Source of the DNA: Streptomyces corallincola
GTDB lineage: Bacteria; Actinomycetota; Actinomycetes; Streptomycetales; Streptomycetaceae
Assembly: GCF_019104725.1 (NCBI RefSeq)
Contig: NZ_JAHRXF010000007.1
Coordinates: forward strand, 62,001-126,000
Length of the DNA: 64,000 nucleotides
Reading direction: 5' to 3'
Below the pieces are notes generated by a model, which saw only the letters and a program-made list of their open reading frames with translations, was not told the DNA's origin and did not search any database. The position numbers and the translations under genes were made by a program. Position 1 is the stretch's first letter. Every line of letters begins with the position of its first letter. Below, in pieces: positions 1-8,553 of this stretch.

Positions 1-120
1 TACGCCCCGGCCCGCCTCCCCACCCTCCGCCGCATCCTCGCCGAGCGCTACGAGGAGGTGGGCCGGGTGGACGGAGCCGTGTTCTACGCCCCGCTGCCGG
101 ACGAACCCGCCGGCCCGTGA
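1..120 (+). CDS. C-terminal end of an unidentified protein (partial)
   Basis: The window opens inside a reading frame that runs without a stop for 39 codons and ends with TGA at 118-120. The visible tail contains LRRILAERYEEVGR and VDGAVFYAPLP. Too little remains to assign a family; an Arg/Glu-rich helix followed by a short hydrophobic stretch is compatible with the cytosolic tail of a membrane enzyme, but that is only a guess. Its last 37 bases overlap the 3' end of the gene on the other strand (84-518), so the two genes converge. Confidence 0.55.
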   Translation, partial: YAPARLPTLRRILAERYEEVGRVDGAVFYAPLPDEPAGP

Positions 121-518
121 GGGGAGTTGCCCCGCGCCTGCCCCAGTACCGTCCGGGGCCCCGCCACCTCGGCACCCAACGCCTCGACACGCGACCGGAG
201 TTCACGGTCGGCCGTGACGACCAGACGGCGGCGGCCGGGATGGGACGCGGTGACCCGCACGATGTGGTCGTCGCCGCTGCCCGGAGCGGACTCGACCAGG
301 ACGCCCGGCACCGACTCCACCCCGCGCGCGGCGCCCTCGACCACGAGCACGATCTCGACGGGCTCCACGGCACCGGGCAGCCCGTCGGCGGCCAGCCGGT
401 CACGGAGGCGCTCGGCGGCGCCCCGCCGGTCGCGCCACCAGCCGTCCGGGCGGGAGCCCACCACGTTCGCGCCGTCCACGATCACCAGCGGCACACCGAG
501 CGGATCAGGGTCGTCCAT
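84..518 (-). CDS. NYN/PIN-like domain protein (YacP-type), hypothetical
   Basis: A 144-residue protein when started at the ATG at 518; the frame is open further upstream but that part runs through the fadB terminator. It begins with a hydrophobic strand followed by DGANVVG, a pattern typical of NYN/PIN-fold RNA-processing domains where the Asp binds metal. A later strand reads RLVVTADRELRSRVEALGA, matching the usual second acidic motif (TADREL) of YacP-like proteins. Together these suggest a small nuclease-fold protein acting on RNA. The C-terminus is a short Gly/Ser-rich tail. It sits downstream of the fadAB terminator, transcribed in the same direction, and converges with the gene ending at 120. 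Family assignment is by motif only. Confidence 0.7.
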   Translation of the reverse strand: MDDPDPLGVPLVIVDGANVVGSRPDGWWRDRRGAAERLRDRLAADGLPGAVEPVEIVLVVEGAARGVESVPGVLVESAPGSGDDHIVRVTASHPGRRRLVVTADRELRSRVEALGAEVAGPRTVLGQARGNSPHGPAGSSGSGA

Positions 519-553
519 CCCGCAAGGGTCCCACGCCCCCCACCGCCGGACAT

Positions 554-586
554 ACGAAGGGCCCCCGCCGGGCGGGGGCCCTTCGT
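554..586 (-). terminator. Strong hairpin terminator downstream of fadAB
   Basis: A perfect 14-bp GC-rich stem (555-568 with 572-585, plus an A-T closing pair at 554/586) with a three-base loop lies 18 bp beyond the fadB stop codon. No other gene ends here, so it is read as the terminator of the leftward fadAB operon. Confidence 0.85.
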
Positions 587-604
587 GCGTACCGGTGACG
601 TGCC

Positions 605-2734
605 CTACGCGGGCACGCTCGCCACGCCCGGCGCCAGGAACGGCTTGCCGTTCACCCGCTCCGAGACGCCCTCGCGGTCCAGGTACGGCGTGATGCCGCC
701 CAGGTGGAAGGGCCAGCCGGCACCGGTGATCAGGCACAGGTCGATGTCCTGCGCCTCGGCGACGACACCCTCGTCGAGCATCAGCCCGATCTCCCGCGCG
801 ACCGCGTCCAGCACCCGCGCTCGCACCTGCTCCTCCGTCAGCACGCTGTCGCCCTGCTTCAGCAGCGCCGCGACCTCCGGGTCCAGCTCCGGCTTGCCGC
901 TGTCGTAGACGTAGAAGCCGCGCTTGCCCGCCTCGACGACCGCCCTGAGGTTCGGGGAGACCGTGAAGCGGTCCGGGAACGCCCGGTGGAGGGTCTCCGA
1001 GACGTGCAGGCCGATCGCGGGACCGACCAGCTCCAGCAGCACCAGCGGCGACATCGGCAGGCCCAGCGGCTCGACCGCCTTCTCCGCGACGGCGACCGGG
1101 GTGCCCTCGTCGATGACGTTCTGGATCTCGCCCATGAACCGGGTCAGGACGCGGTTCACGACGAACGCCGGGGCGTCCTTGACCAGGACGGCCGTCTTCT
1201 TCAGCTTGCGGGCCACCGCGAACGCGGTCGCCAGCGAGGCGTCGTCCGTCTTCTCGCCGCGCACGATCTCCAGCAGCGGCAGCACCGCGACCGGGTTGAA
1301 GAAGTGGAAGCCGACGACCCGCTCGGGGTGCTTCAGCTTCGACGCCATCTCCGACACCGACAGCGAGGAGGTGTTGGTGGCGAGGATCGCGTGCGCCGGG
1401 GCGACCGCCTCGACCTCCGCGAACACCTGCTGCTTGACGCCGATCTCCTCGAAGACGGCCTCGATGACGAAGTCGGCGTCCGCGAAGCCCTCGGCCTTGT
1501 CCAGCACACCGGTGACCAGGGCCTTCAGCCGGTTGGCCTTGTCCTGGCCGATGCGGCGCTTGCCGAGCAGCTTGTCGATCTCGGCGTGCACGTAGCCCAC
1601 GCCCTTGTCGATGCGCTCCTGGTCGATGTCGGTCAGCACGACCGGCACTTCAAGGCGGCGCAGGAACAGCAGCGCGAGCTGGCTGGCCATCAGACCGGCG
1701 CCCACGACACCGACCTTGGTGACCGGGCGGGCCAGGTTCTTGTCCGGGGCACCGGCGGGCCGCTTGCCGCGCTTCTGCACCAGGTTGAACGCGTAGATCC
1801 CGGAGCGCAGTTCGCCGCCCATGATCAGGTCGGCGAGCGCCTGGTCCTCGGCGTCGTAGCCCCGCTGGAGGTCGCCGTCGCGGGCCGCGTCGATGATGTC
1901 CAGCGCGCGGTAGGCGGCCGGGGCCGCGCCGTGCACCTTGGAGTCCGCGACGAACCGGCCGCGCGCGACGGCCTGGTCCCAGCCCTCGCCCCGGTCGATC
2001 TCCGGGCGCTCCACGACGATCTCGCCCTTGAGGACGGCCGCCGTCCACACCAGCGACTGCTCCAGGAAGTCCGCGCCCTCGAACAGCGCGTCGGCGATGC
2101 CCAGTTCGTGCACCTGGACGCCCTTGAGCTGGCGGTTCTGGTTGAGCGAGTTCTCGATGATCACCGAGACGGCCCGGTCCGCGCCGATCAGGTTGGGCAG
2201 CAGGGTGCAGCCGCCCCAGCCGGGCACCAGGCCGAGGAAGACCTCGGGCAGCGAGAACGCCGGGATCGCGGCGGACACCGTGCGGTAGGTGCAGTGCAGA
2301 CCGACCTCGACACCGCCGCCCATCGCCGCGCCGTTGTAGTACGCGAACGTCGGCACGCCCAGCTTGCCGAGGCGCTTGAAGACCTCGTGGCCGCCCTTGC
2401 CGATGGCGAGCGCGTCCTCGTGCCGCTTCAGCAGTTCGACGCCCTTGAGGTCGGCGCCGACCGCGAAGATGAACGGCTTGCCGGTGACACCGGCGGCGAC
2501 GATCGTGCCCTCGGCGGCCTCCCGGGCGACCTGGTCGATGGCCGTGTCCAGGTTGGCCAGCGACTGCGGTCCGAAGGTGGTCGGCTTGGTGTGGTCCAGG
2601 CCGTTGTCCAGCGTGATCAGGGCGAAGCGCCCGGCGTTCAGCGGCAGGTCGAAGTGGCGCACGTGCGCCTGCGTGACGACCTCGTCCGGGAACAGCTCGG
2701 CCGCGCCCTTCAGGAGTTCAGCGGTGGTGCTCAC
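605..2734 (-). CDS. fadB: Fatty-acid oxidation complex alpha subunit: enoyl-CoA hydratase / 3-hydroxyacyl-CoA dehydrogenase
   Basis: A 709-residue bifunctional beta-oxidation enzyme. Residues about 30-290 form a crotonase domain with the oxyanion segment NGAAMGGGVEVGL and acidic residues near E143 and E164 (PEVFLGLVPGWGG). From about residue 330 comes a 3-hydroxyacyl-CoA dehydrogenase domain with the NAD-binding fingerprint VGVVGAGLMASQ, the catalytic-His segment GFHFFNPVAVLPLLEIV, and two C-terminal 3HCDH helical domains. It hydrates enoyl-CoA and oxidises the 3-hydroxyacyl-CoA in the cytosol. The GTG start at 2734 was chosen because it gives a GTGA overlap with the stop codon of fadA, the usual translational coupling for this pair. 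A hairpin terminator follows the stop. Confidence 0.96.
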   Translation of the reverse strand: MSTTAELLKGAAELFPDEVVTQAHVRHFDLPLNAGRFALITLDNGLDHTKPTTFGPQSLANLDTAIDQVAREAAEGTIVAAGVTGKPFIFAVGADLKGVELLKRHEDALAIGKGGHEVFKRLGKLGVPTFAYYNGAAMGGGVEVGLHCTYRTVSAAIPAFSLPEVFLGLVPGWGGCTLLPNLIGADRAVSVIIENSLNQNRQLKGVQVHELGIADALFEGADFLEQSLVWTAAVLKGEIVVERPEIDRGEGWDQAVARGRFVADSKVHGAAPAAYRALDIIDAARDGDLQRGYDAEDQALADLIMGGELRSGIYAFNLVQKRGKRPAGAPDKNLARPVTKVGVVGAGLMASQLALLFLRRLEVPVVLTDIDQERIDKGVGYVHAEIDKLLGKRRIGQDKANRLKALVTGVLDKAEGFADADFVIEAVFEEIGVKQQVFAEVEAVAPAHAILATNTSSLSVSEMASKLKHPERVVGFHFFNPVAVLPLLEIVRGEKTDDASLATAFAVARKLKKTAVLVKDAPAFVVNRVLTRFMGEIQNVIDEGTPVAVAEKAVEPLGLPMSPLVLLELVGPAIGLHVSETLHRAFPDRFTVSPNLRAVVEAGKRGFYVYDSGKPELDPEVAALLKQGDSVLTEEQVRARVLDAVAREIGLMLDEGVVAEAQDIDLCLITGAGWPFHLGGITPYLDREGVSERVNGKPFLAPGVASVPA

Positions 2735-3951
2735 TTGTCGCCTCCGTCGAAGTGCGGGTTCTCCCAGACGACCGTCGCGCCCATGCCGAAGCCGACGCAC
2801 ATGGTGGTCAGGCCGTAGCGGACGTGCGGCTGCTCCTCGAACTGCCGGGCCAGCTGGGTCATCAGCCGGACACCGGAGGAGGCGAGCGGGTGACCGTAGG
2901 CGATGGCGCCGCCGTACTGGTTGACCCGCGCGTCGTCGTCCGCGATGCCGTAGTGCTCCAGCAGGGCCAGCACCTGGACGGCGAACGCCTCGTTGATCTC
3001 GAACAGACCGATGTCGGAGATGTCCAGGCCCGCCTTGGCGAGCGCCTTCTCCGTCGCCGGGATCGGGCCGTAGCCCATGACCTCGGGCTCCACGCCCGCG
3101 AAGGCGTAGGAGACCAGGCGCATCTTCACCGGCAGCTCGTGCTCGCGGGCGAAGTCCTCGCTGGCGATGATCGACGCGGTCGCGCCGTCGTTCAGACCGG
3201 CCGCGTTGCCCGCGGTGACCCGGCCGTGCACCCGGAACGGCGTCTTCAGTCCGGCCAGGTTCTCCAGCGTGGTGCCGGGACGCATCGGCTCGTCGGCGGT
3301 GACCAGGCCCCAGCCCGTCTCCCCGGCCTCCGCGTTGGTACGGCGCACCGACACCGGTACCAGATCGGCCTGGATCTTTCCGTCGGCGTACGCTTTGGCG
3401 GCCTTCTCCTGCGAGCGCACCGCGTACTCGTCGGCCCGCAGCTTGGTGATCCGCGGGTAGCGGTCGTGCAGGTTCTCCGCGGTCATGCCCATGAACAGGG
3501 CCGACTCGTCCACCAGCTTCTCGCTGACGAAGCGCGGGTTGGGGTCCACGCCCTCGCCCATCGGGTGACGGCCCATGTGCTCGACACCACCGGCGATGAC
3601 GGCGTCGTAGGCGCCGAACGCGATCGAACCGGCGGTGGTCGTCACGGCGGTCAGCGCCCCGGCGCACATCCGGTCGATGGAGTAGCCGGGCACCGACTGC
3701 GGCAGACCGGCGAGGAGACCGGCCGTGCGGCCGAGGGTGAGGCCCTGGTCGCCGATCTGCGTGGTCGCGGCGATGGCGACCTCGTCGATCTTCTTCGGGT
3801 CCAGACCGGGGTTGCGGCGCAGCAGCTCCCGGATCGCCTTCACGACGAGGTCGTCGGCGCGGGTCTCGTGGTAGATGCCCTTCGGGCCCGCCTTGCCGAA
3901 CGGGGTGCGGACGCCGTCTACGAAGACGACATCCCTGACGGTACGAGGCAC
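2731..3951 (-). CDS. fadA: Acetyl-CoA C-acyltransferase (3-ketoacyl-CoA thiolase)
   Basis: A 406-residue thiolase, the last enzyme of the beta-oxidation cycle, cleaving 3-ketoacyl-CoA with CoA. The nucleophilic Cys96 lies in SIDRMCAGALTA. The second active-site set is present as INEAFAVQ, His354 in GGAIAYGHPLASSG, and Cys385 in TMCVGFGMG. Full length for the family. The start is GTG at 3951, eight bases after a GGAGGA ribosome site (3960-3965). Its stop overlaps the fadB start by four bases. The upstream region carries a perfect palindrome and an imperfect inverted repeat, so repression by a fatty-acid-sensing regulator is plausible but not shown. Confidence 0.96.
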   Translation of the reverse strand: MPRTVRDVVFVDGVRTPFGKAGPKGIYHETRADDLVVKAIRELLRRNPGLDPKKIDEVAIAATTQIGDQGLTLGRTAGLLAGLPQSVPGYSIDRMCAGALTAVTTTAGSIAFGAYDAVIAGGVEHMGRHPMGEGVDPNPRFVSEKLVDESALFMGMTAENLHDRYPRITKLRADEYAVRSQEKAAKAYADGKIQADLVPVSVRRTNAEAGETGWGLVTADEPMRPGTTLENLAGLKTPFRVHGRVTAGNAAGLNDGATASIIASEDFAREHELPVKMRLVSYAFAGVEPEVMGYGPIPATEKALAKAGLDISDIGLFEINEAFAVQVLALLEHYGIADDDARVNQYGGAIAYGHPLASSGVRLMTQLARQFEEQPHVRYGLTTMCVGFGMGATVVWENPHFDGGDK

Positions 3952-3999
3952 GATGGCTCTCCTCCAGGGTGCGGGATGGCACTGCCGCGCTGCGCTGCG

Positions 4000-4043
4000 C
4001 TGAGCGCGCGCTCAGTCCCCATGCTACTTATGAGTAACGTAGC
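4000..4043 (-). promoter_or_regulatory. fadAB promoter region with two inverted repeats
   Basis: Between fadA and the next gene lie a perfect 16-bp palindrome at 4000-4015 (CTGAGCGCGCGCTCAG) and an imperfect 21-bp inverted repeat at 4023-4043 with arms GCTAC/GTAGC around an AT-richer core. On the leftward strand, TAGCAT at about 4021-4026 could be a -10 element. The arrangement fits a promoter overlapped by a TetR- or GntR-type operator. Which regulator binds cannot be told from sequence. Confidence 0.5.
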
Positions 4044-4115
4044 TGGACACCCCTCCCCCCGACAGCGGCGAAGGTCACACCGTACGGCGGACCCCCACCC
4101 GTCCCGCCGGCGCTG

Positions 4116-5414
4116 CTACGACTCCTGTGCCGCGGCCTTGTCGAGCGCGGCGGACAGCACCGGCGCCACCTGCGCGACCTGCCAGTTCCGGGCGCCGTGC
4201 CCGCCCAACGCGAGGGCGACCGCGTCGGTGCCGGGCTGCGCGGGCGGCTCCCAGCAGACCCGGCGGACCGTGTCCGGGGAGACCAGGTTCTCCTGGGGCA
4301 TGTTCAGCTCCTCGGCCAGAGCCGTGACGGCGGCGCGGGCGGCGGAGAGCCGGGCGGCGGCGGCCGGGTCCTTGTCGGCCCAGGCGCGCGGCGGCGGCGG
4401 ACCGGTGATCTGCTGCCCCGGCTGCGGCAGCGCCGACTCCGGCAGCGCCTTCGCCCGGTCCACGGCGGCCTGCCACTGGTCGAGCTGGCGGCGGCCCACC
4501 CGGTTGCCGAACGCGTGCAGCGCGGCGAGCGCGTGCGCGTTCGCCGGGACGGCGAGCGCGGCCTCCACGATCGCCGCGTCCGGGAGCACCTTGCCCGGCG
4601 ACACGTCCCGCCGCCGCGCGATCCGGTCCCGGGTCTCCCACAGCTCCCGCACGACGGCGAGCTGCCGACGCCTGCGCACCTTGTGCATGCCGGACGTGCG
4701 GCGCCAGGGCTCCTTGCGGGGCTCGGCGGGCGGGGCGGCGGCGATGGCCGCGAACTCCTCGCGGGCCCACTCCAGCTTGCCCTGCCGGTCCAGCTCCTTC
4801 TCCAGCGCGTCCCGCAGGTCCACCAGGAGTTCCACGTCGAGGGCGGCGTAGCGCAGCCAGGGCTCGGGCAGCGGGCGGGTGGACCAGTCCACCGCGGAGT
4901 GGCCCTTCTCCAGCACGAAGCCGAGGACGTTCTCCACCATCGCGCCGAGCCCGACCCGCGGGAACCCGGCGAGCCGCCCGGCCAGCTCGGTGTCGAACAG
5001 CAGGTCGGGCCGCATGCCTATCTCGCGCAGACAGGGCAGGTCCTGGGTGGCCGCGTGCAGCACCCACTCGGTGCCGGACAGCGCCTCGCCGAGCGCGGAG
5101 AGGTCGGGGCAGGCGACGGGGTCGATCAGCGCGGTGCCCGCGCCCTCGCGGCGCAGCTGCACCAGATACGCGCGCTGTCCGTAGCGGTAGCCGGAGGCGC
5201 GCTCGGCGTCCACGGCCACGGGGCCGGTCCCGGCGGCGAACGCGGCGACCACCTCGGCGAGCGCCTCCGCGTCCGCGATCACGGGCGGAATGCCCTCCCG
5301 CGGTTCGAGCAGGGGTGTCGCCGCCCCCGCCGCAGAAGATCCGGCCTCGTCCGGGGGAGTGCCCCCGGTGGTACGCAGGGAACTGTCTGCTGCGGTGTCT
5401 TGGGCGTCGGTCAC
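4116..5414 (-). CDS. Ribonuclease D-like 3'-5' exonuclease with HRDC domain
   Basis: A 432-residue protein. After a disordered 40-residue start comes a DEDDy exonuclease domain: the DxE motif is D69/E71 (AVDAERASGYRYG), the second Asp is D125 (HAATQDLPCL), and the last motif is Y189...D193 (RYAALDVELLVDL). An HRDC nucleic-acid-binding domain follows at about 240-320, ending with a helical C-terminal part. These residues coordinate two metal ions for 3' trimming of structured RNA. The GTG start at 5414 gives VTDAQD. Actinobacterial RNase D homologues of this length normally sit alone, as here, upstream of fadAB in the same direction with about 165 bp between. Confidence 0.92.
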   Translation of the reverse strand: MTDAQDTAADSSLRTTGGTPPDEAGSSAAGAATPLLEPREGIPPVIADAEALAEVVAAFAAGTGPVAVDAERASGYRYGQRAYLVQLRREGAGTALIDPVACPDLSALGEALSGTEWVLHAATQDLPCLREIGMRPDLLFDTELAGRLAGFPRVGLGAMVENVLGFVLEKGHSAVDWSTRPLPEPWLRYAALDVELLVDLRDALEKELDRQGKLEWAREEFAAIAAAPPAEPRKEPWRRTSGMHKVRRRRQLAVVRELWETRDRIARRRDVSPGKVLPDAAIVEAALAVPANAHALAALHAFGNRVGRRQLDQWQAAVDRAKALPESALPQPGQQITGPPPPRAWADKDPAAAARLSAARAAVTALAEELNMPQENLVSPDTVRRVCWEPPAQPGTDAVALALGGHGARNWQVAQVAPVLSAALDKAAAQES

Positions 5415-5626
5415 CTGTCAAGAGTATCCGTGGAACGACGGCGCCCATCGACGGAACGTTCCATCGACGGGCGCCGGGTGGTCGTAAACCAGTCAGGGCG
5501 GTGGAATCAGCGGTTCGCGCGGGGCGACCGCCACTGCTCCGGACGGGTCAGCGGGGCCGCGTGGGGCGGCCGGACGGGCGGGGGATCGGGGGTGCGGAGA
5601 GGTGAGGCGGGGTGCGGGGTGCCGGG

Positions 5627-6286
5627 TCAGTGGATGATGCCGGTGCGCAGGGCGACGGCGACCATTCCGGCCCGGTCGCCCGTGCCCAGCTTGCGGGCGA
5701 TGCGGGCGAGGTGGCTCTTGACGGTCAGGGCGGACAGGCCCATCGAGACGCCGATGGCCTTGTTCGACTGGCCCTCGGCGACGAGGCGGAGCACCTCGAC
5801 CTCGCGGCCCGACAGCTCGCGGTAGCCGCCCGGGTGGCTCGGGGCACCCGGGGGGCGGCGGTGCATGCGGCCGGCGGCGCCGATGGGGGCGGCACCCGGC
5901 CGGGTCGGGAGGCCGATGTTGGTGCGGGTACCGGTGACGACGTAGCCCTTGACCCCGCCCGCGAGGGCGTTGCGGACGGCACCGATGTCGTCGGCGGCGG
6001 AGAGGGCGAGGCCGTTGGGCCAGCCCGCCGCGCGGGTCTCGGACAGCAGGGTCAGGCCGGAGCCGTCGGGGAGGTGGACGTCGGCGACGCAGATGTCGCG
6101 GGGGTTGCCGATACGGGGACGGGCCTCCGCGACGGACGACGCCTCGATGACGTCACGGACGCCGAGCGCCCACAGGTGACGGGTGACGGTGGAACGGACG
6201 CGGGGGTCGGCCACGACCACCATCGCCGTCGGCTTGTTCGGGCGGTAGGCGACCAGGCTTGCGGGCTGCTCGAGGAGAACGGACAC
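5627..6286 (-). CDS. Orphan LuxR-family response regulator, atypical receiver domain
   Basis: A 219-residue regulator when started at the GTG at 6286, which follows an AGGAGG site (6291-6296); a longer frame to 6379 exists but lacks a better ribosome site. Residues about 20-120 resemble a receiver domain: AMVVVADPRVRS with only one acidic residue at the first strand, and a possible phospho-acceptor Asp69 in CVADVHLPDGSG. The usual Lys is at K113. Residues 157-215 are a LuxR helix-turn-helix (ELSGREVEVLRLVAEGQSN). No kinase gene is adjacent. The reduced acidic pocket suggests weak or phosphorylation-independent control. I recall a near-identical conserved protein at this place in S. coelicolor. 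Confidence 0.9.
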   Translation of the reverse strand: MSVLLEQPASLVAYRPNKPTAMVVVADPRVRSTVTRHLWALGVRDVIEASSVAEARPRIGNPRDICVADVHLPDGSGLTLLSETRAAGWPNGLALSAADDIGAVRNALAGGVKGYVVTGTRTNIGLPTRPGAAPIGAAGRMHRRPPGAPSHPGGYRELSGREVEVLRLVAEGQSNKAIGVSMGLSALTVKSHLARIARKLGTGDRAGMVAVALRTGIIH

Positions 6287-6613
6287 CAGGCCTCCTGGGT
6301 GGGGGGGACGGGGCCCGGCTTGTGGGGAGGAAGCCGGGAGGAACCGTGCTTTCAAGGTCACAGTCGTCTTCGGCAGCAAACCCGTCCGCCTTTAGGGAAT
6401 GATCACGATCTAGTGAGTAACATTCCGTGCAATTCGGACGCGCGCTCGATCATCCGAAGATCGAGTCGGTTCGAGTCGATGCCGTTCGAGTGCGAAAAGT
6501 GGCCGTATCGACAAAGAGAGAGTCAATACGGGGCCCTGGAGGATTAAGCGCCGGAGGACCGGTTGCCGTACGCGAATGCCAAGGGCGGTGTGCGGAAACG
6601 GCCGGGAACGCAC
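6287..6613. promoter_or_regulatory. Long AT-richer upstream region of the response regulator
   Basis: Roughly 330 bases without a gene. The stretch about 6390-6540 is visibly lower in GC than its surroundings and holds an inverted repeat at 6445-6465 (CTCGATC, 7-base loop, GATCGAG) and repeated TCGAGT-type heptamers (6461-6510). It precedes the orphan regulator at 6286, so the likely content is its promoter(s) and operators. No tRNA-like fold or coding frame is convincing. Confidence 0.5.
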
Positions 6614-6643
6614 CACTGCCCGGTCCGTACGGACCGGGCAGTG
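6614..6643 (-). terminator. 30-bp perfect palindrome, terminator of the DUF3000 gene
   Basis: A perfectly self-complementary 30-base sequence (arms CACTGCCCGGTCCGT) begins 43 bp beyond the stop of the leftward gene at 6686. As RNA it would form a long GC hairpin, a common terminator form in Streptomyces. A partial repeat of its right arm, GCGGACCGGGCAGT, follows at about 6651-6664. Confidence 0.75.
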
Positions 6644-6685
6644 AGGTCGTGCGGACCGGGCAGTCGAGCCGTGCGGGCGTCCCGC

Positions 6686-7342
6686 TCAGCGGGCCTGCGG
6701 GTCCCTGCGCTGCGGCAGCGTCACCACCGAGGCGTCACCCGGACCGGCCGGGGGCAGCCCGCCCACCTGCGCCAGCAGATCGCACCACGCCAGCAGATGG
6801 GAGCCGGTGTCCGGGACCCCGCCGAGCCCTTCGCGGGGCGTCCAGGAGGCGCGGATCTCGATCTGCGAGGCGGGCGGACGCTCCGAGATCCCGCCGAAGT
6901 AGTGCGAGCTCGCCCGCGTCACCGTGCCGCTCGGCTCCCCGCACGCCAGGCCGCGCGCCTGGAGCGCCCCGGTCAGCCAGGACCAGCACACCTCCGGCAG
7001 CAGCGGGTCCGCCGCCATCTCCGGCTCCAGCTCCGCCCGCACCAGCGTCACCAGCCGGAACGTGCCCCGCCAGGCGTCGTGCCCGGCCGGGTCGTGCAGC
7101 AGCACCAGACGGCCGTCCGCCAGCTCCTGCTCGCCGTCGGCCACCACCGCCTCCAGCGCGTACGCGTACGGCGCCAGCCGCTGCGGGGCGGGGGTGGGGT
7201 CCACTTCCACCTGGGGTCGCAGCCGCGCCGCGCGCAGCGCGTCCACAGCGGCCCGGAAGGCCGGCGGTGGAGCCGAACCCGTGCCCTTCGCGTCGTCCAT
7301 TCCGTCAGCGCCGTCCGACAGTCGTCCCTGAGCCGCAGCCAT
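6686..7342 (-). CDS. DUF3000 family protein
   Basis: A 218-residue protein of a conserved actinobacterial family of unknown function. It starts at the ATG at 7342; an alternative ATG 14 codons further in (MDDAKG) is possible and neither has a clear ribosome site. The core from about residue 30 includes FRAAVDALRAARL, LAPYAYALEAVV, a run of beta strands (RLVLLHDPAGHDAWRGTFRLV), LLPEVCWSWLTGAL, and the conserved end of the family GGVPDTGSHLLAWCDLLAQVGGLPP. No signal peptide or membrane segment is seen. It lies head-to-head with hemE, with only 99 bp between the starts. Confidence 0.88.
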   Translation of the reverse strand: MAAAQGRLSDGADGMDDAKGTGSAPPPAFRAAVDALRAARLRPQVEVDPTPAPQRLAPYAYALEAVVADGEQELADGRLVLLHDPAGHDAWRGTFRLVTLVRAELEPEMAADPLLPEVCWSWLTGALQARGLACGEPSGTVTRASSHYFGGISERPPASQIEIRASWTPREGLGGVPDTGSHLLAWCDLLAQVGGLPPAGPGDASVVTLPQRRDPQAR

Positions 7343-7441
7343 GCGGGGAAGAGTAAGGGGAACGGCGCCCCCGCGCGGGGAGGACACCCCCTCAAGGACG
7401 CCCGCACTTCTCACCGCGCGGGCCGTGGGAGACTTTCCGGC

Positions 7442-8509
7442 GTGAGTGCAACGGGAAGCCCCTCGGGCGGACAGACGACAGCGACGTACGACAGCGCCTT
7501 CCTGAAGGCGTGCAGGCGCGAGCCCGTGCCGCACACCCCCGTCTGGTTCATGCGCCAGGCCGGGCGTTCCCTCCCGGAGTACCGCAAGGTCCGCGAGGGC
7601 GTCCCCATGCTGGAGTCCTGCACACGGCCCGAGCTGGTCACCGAGATCACGCTCCAGCCGGTGCGCCGCCACAACGTGGACGCGGCGATCTACTACAGCG
7701 ACATCGTCGTCCCCCTCAAGGCCATCGGCCTCGACCTCGACATCAAGCCCGGTGTCGGGCCGGTCGTCGCCGAGCCCATCCGCACCCGCGCCGGTCTCGC
7801 GCGGCTGCGCGACCTCACCCCCGAGGACGTCTCCTACGTCACCGAGGCCATCGGCATGCTCACCGCCGAGCTGGGATCCACCCCGCTCATCGGCTTCGCG
7901 GGCGCGCCGTTCACCCTGGCGAGCTACCTCGTCGAGGGCGGCCCCTCGCGCACGTACGAGAACGCCAAGGCGATGATGTACGGCGACCCCGAGCTGTGGG
8001 CCGACCTGCTCGACCGCCTCGCCGACATCACGGCCGCCTTCCTCAAGGTCCAGATCGAGGCCGGGGCCTCCGCCGTCCAGCTGTTCGACTCCTGGGCCGG
8101 TGCCCTCGCCCCCCTCGACTACCGGCGCTCCGTCATGGCCGCCTCCGCCAAGGTCTTCGACGCCGTCGCCGGGTACGGCGTGCCCCGCATCCACTTCGGT
8201 GTCGGCACCGGGGAGCTGCTGGGGCTCATGGGTGAGGCCGGGGCGGACGTCGTCGGCGTGGACTGGCGTGTCCCCCTCGACGAGGCCGCCCGCCGGGTCG
8301 GCCCCGGCAAGGCGCTCCAGGGCAACATCGACCCCACCCTCCTCTTCACCGACCCCGCCACCGTCGAGACGCACGCCGACGAGGTCCTCGCCTCCGCCGC
8401 CGCCCTCGACGGGCACATCTTCAATCTCGGCCACGGGGTCATGCCCAACACGGACCCGGACGCGCTGACCCGCCTGGTGGACTACGTCCACACGAAGACG
8501 CTGCGTTAG
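7442..8509 (+). CDS. hemE: Uroporphyrinogen decarboxylase
   Basis: A 355-residue enzyme decarboxylating uroporphyrinogen III to coproporphyrinogen III in the cytosol. Both family signatures are present: FMRQAGRSLPEYRK near the N-terminus (arginines binding the substrate carboxylates) and GFAGAPFTLASYLVEGG in the middle. The catalytic-loop Asp is seen in IYYSDIVVPL. The C-terminal NLGHGVMPNTDPD is typical. The GTG start at 7442 was preferred over far-upstream in-frame starts because it gives the normal length and the upstream frame crosses the DUF3000 gene. Heme-pathway partners hemG and hemQ lie about 2.8 kb downstream. Confidence 0.97.
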   Translation: MSATGSPSGGQTTATYDSAFLKACRREPVPHTPVWFMRQAGRSLPEYRKVREGVPMLESCTRPELVTEITLQPVRRHNVDAAIYYSDIVVPLKAIGLDLDIKPGVGPVVAEPIRTRAGLARLRDLTPEDVSYVTEAIGMLTAELGSTPLIGFAGAPFTLASYLVEGGPSRTYENAKAMMYGDPELWADLLDRLADITAAFLKVQIEAGASAVQLFDSWAGALAPLDYRRSVMAASAKVFDAVAGYGVPRIHFGVGTGELLGLMGEAGADVVGVDWRVPLDEAARRVGPGKALQGNIDPTLLFTDPATVETHADEVLASAAALDGHIFNLGHGVMPNTDPDALTRLVDYVHTKTLR

Positions 8510-8553
8510 CGCTCGCCGCTCCGTCCCCCCCAGGTCCCTCTTCCGCCGCCGCG

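Noticed and set aside
605..3982. Single 1125-codon frame spanning fadB and an out-of-frame part of fadA
   Set aside because: The first third is Arg/Gly-rich shadow sequence of fadA; the real fadB starts with GTG at 2734.
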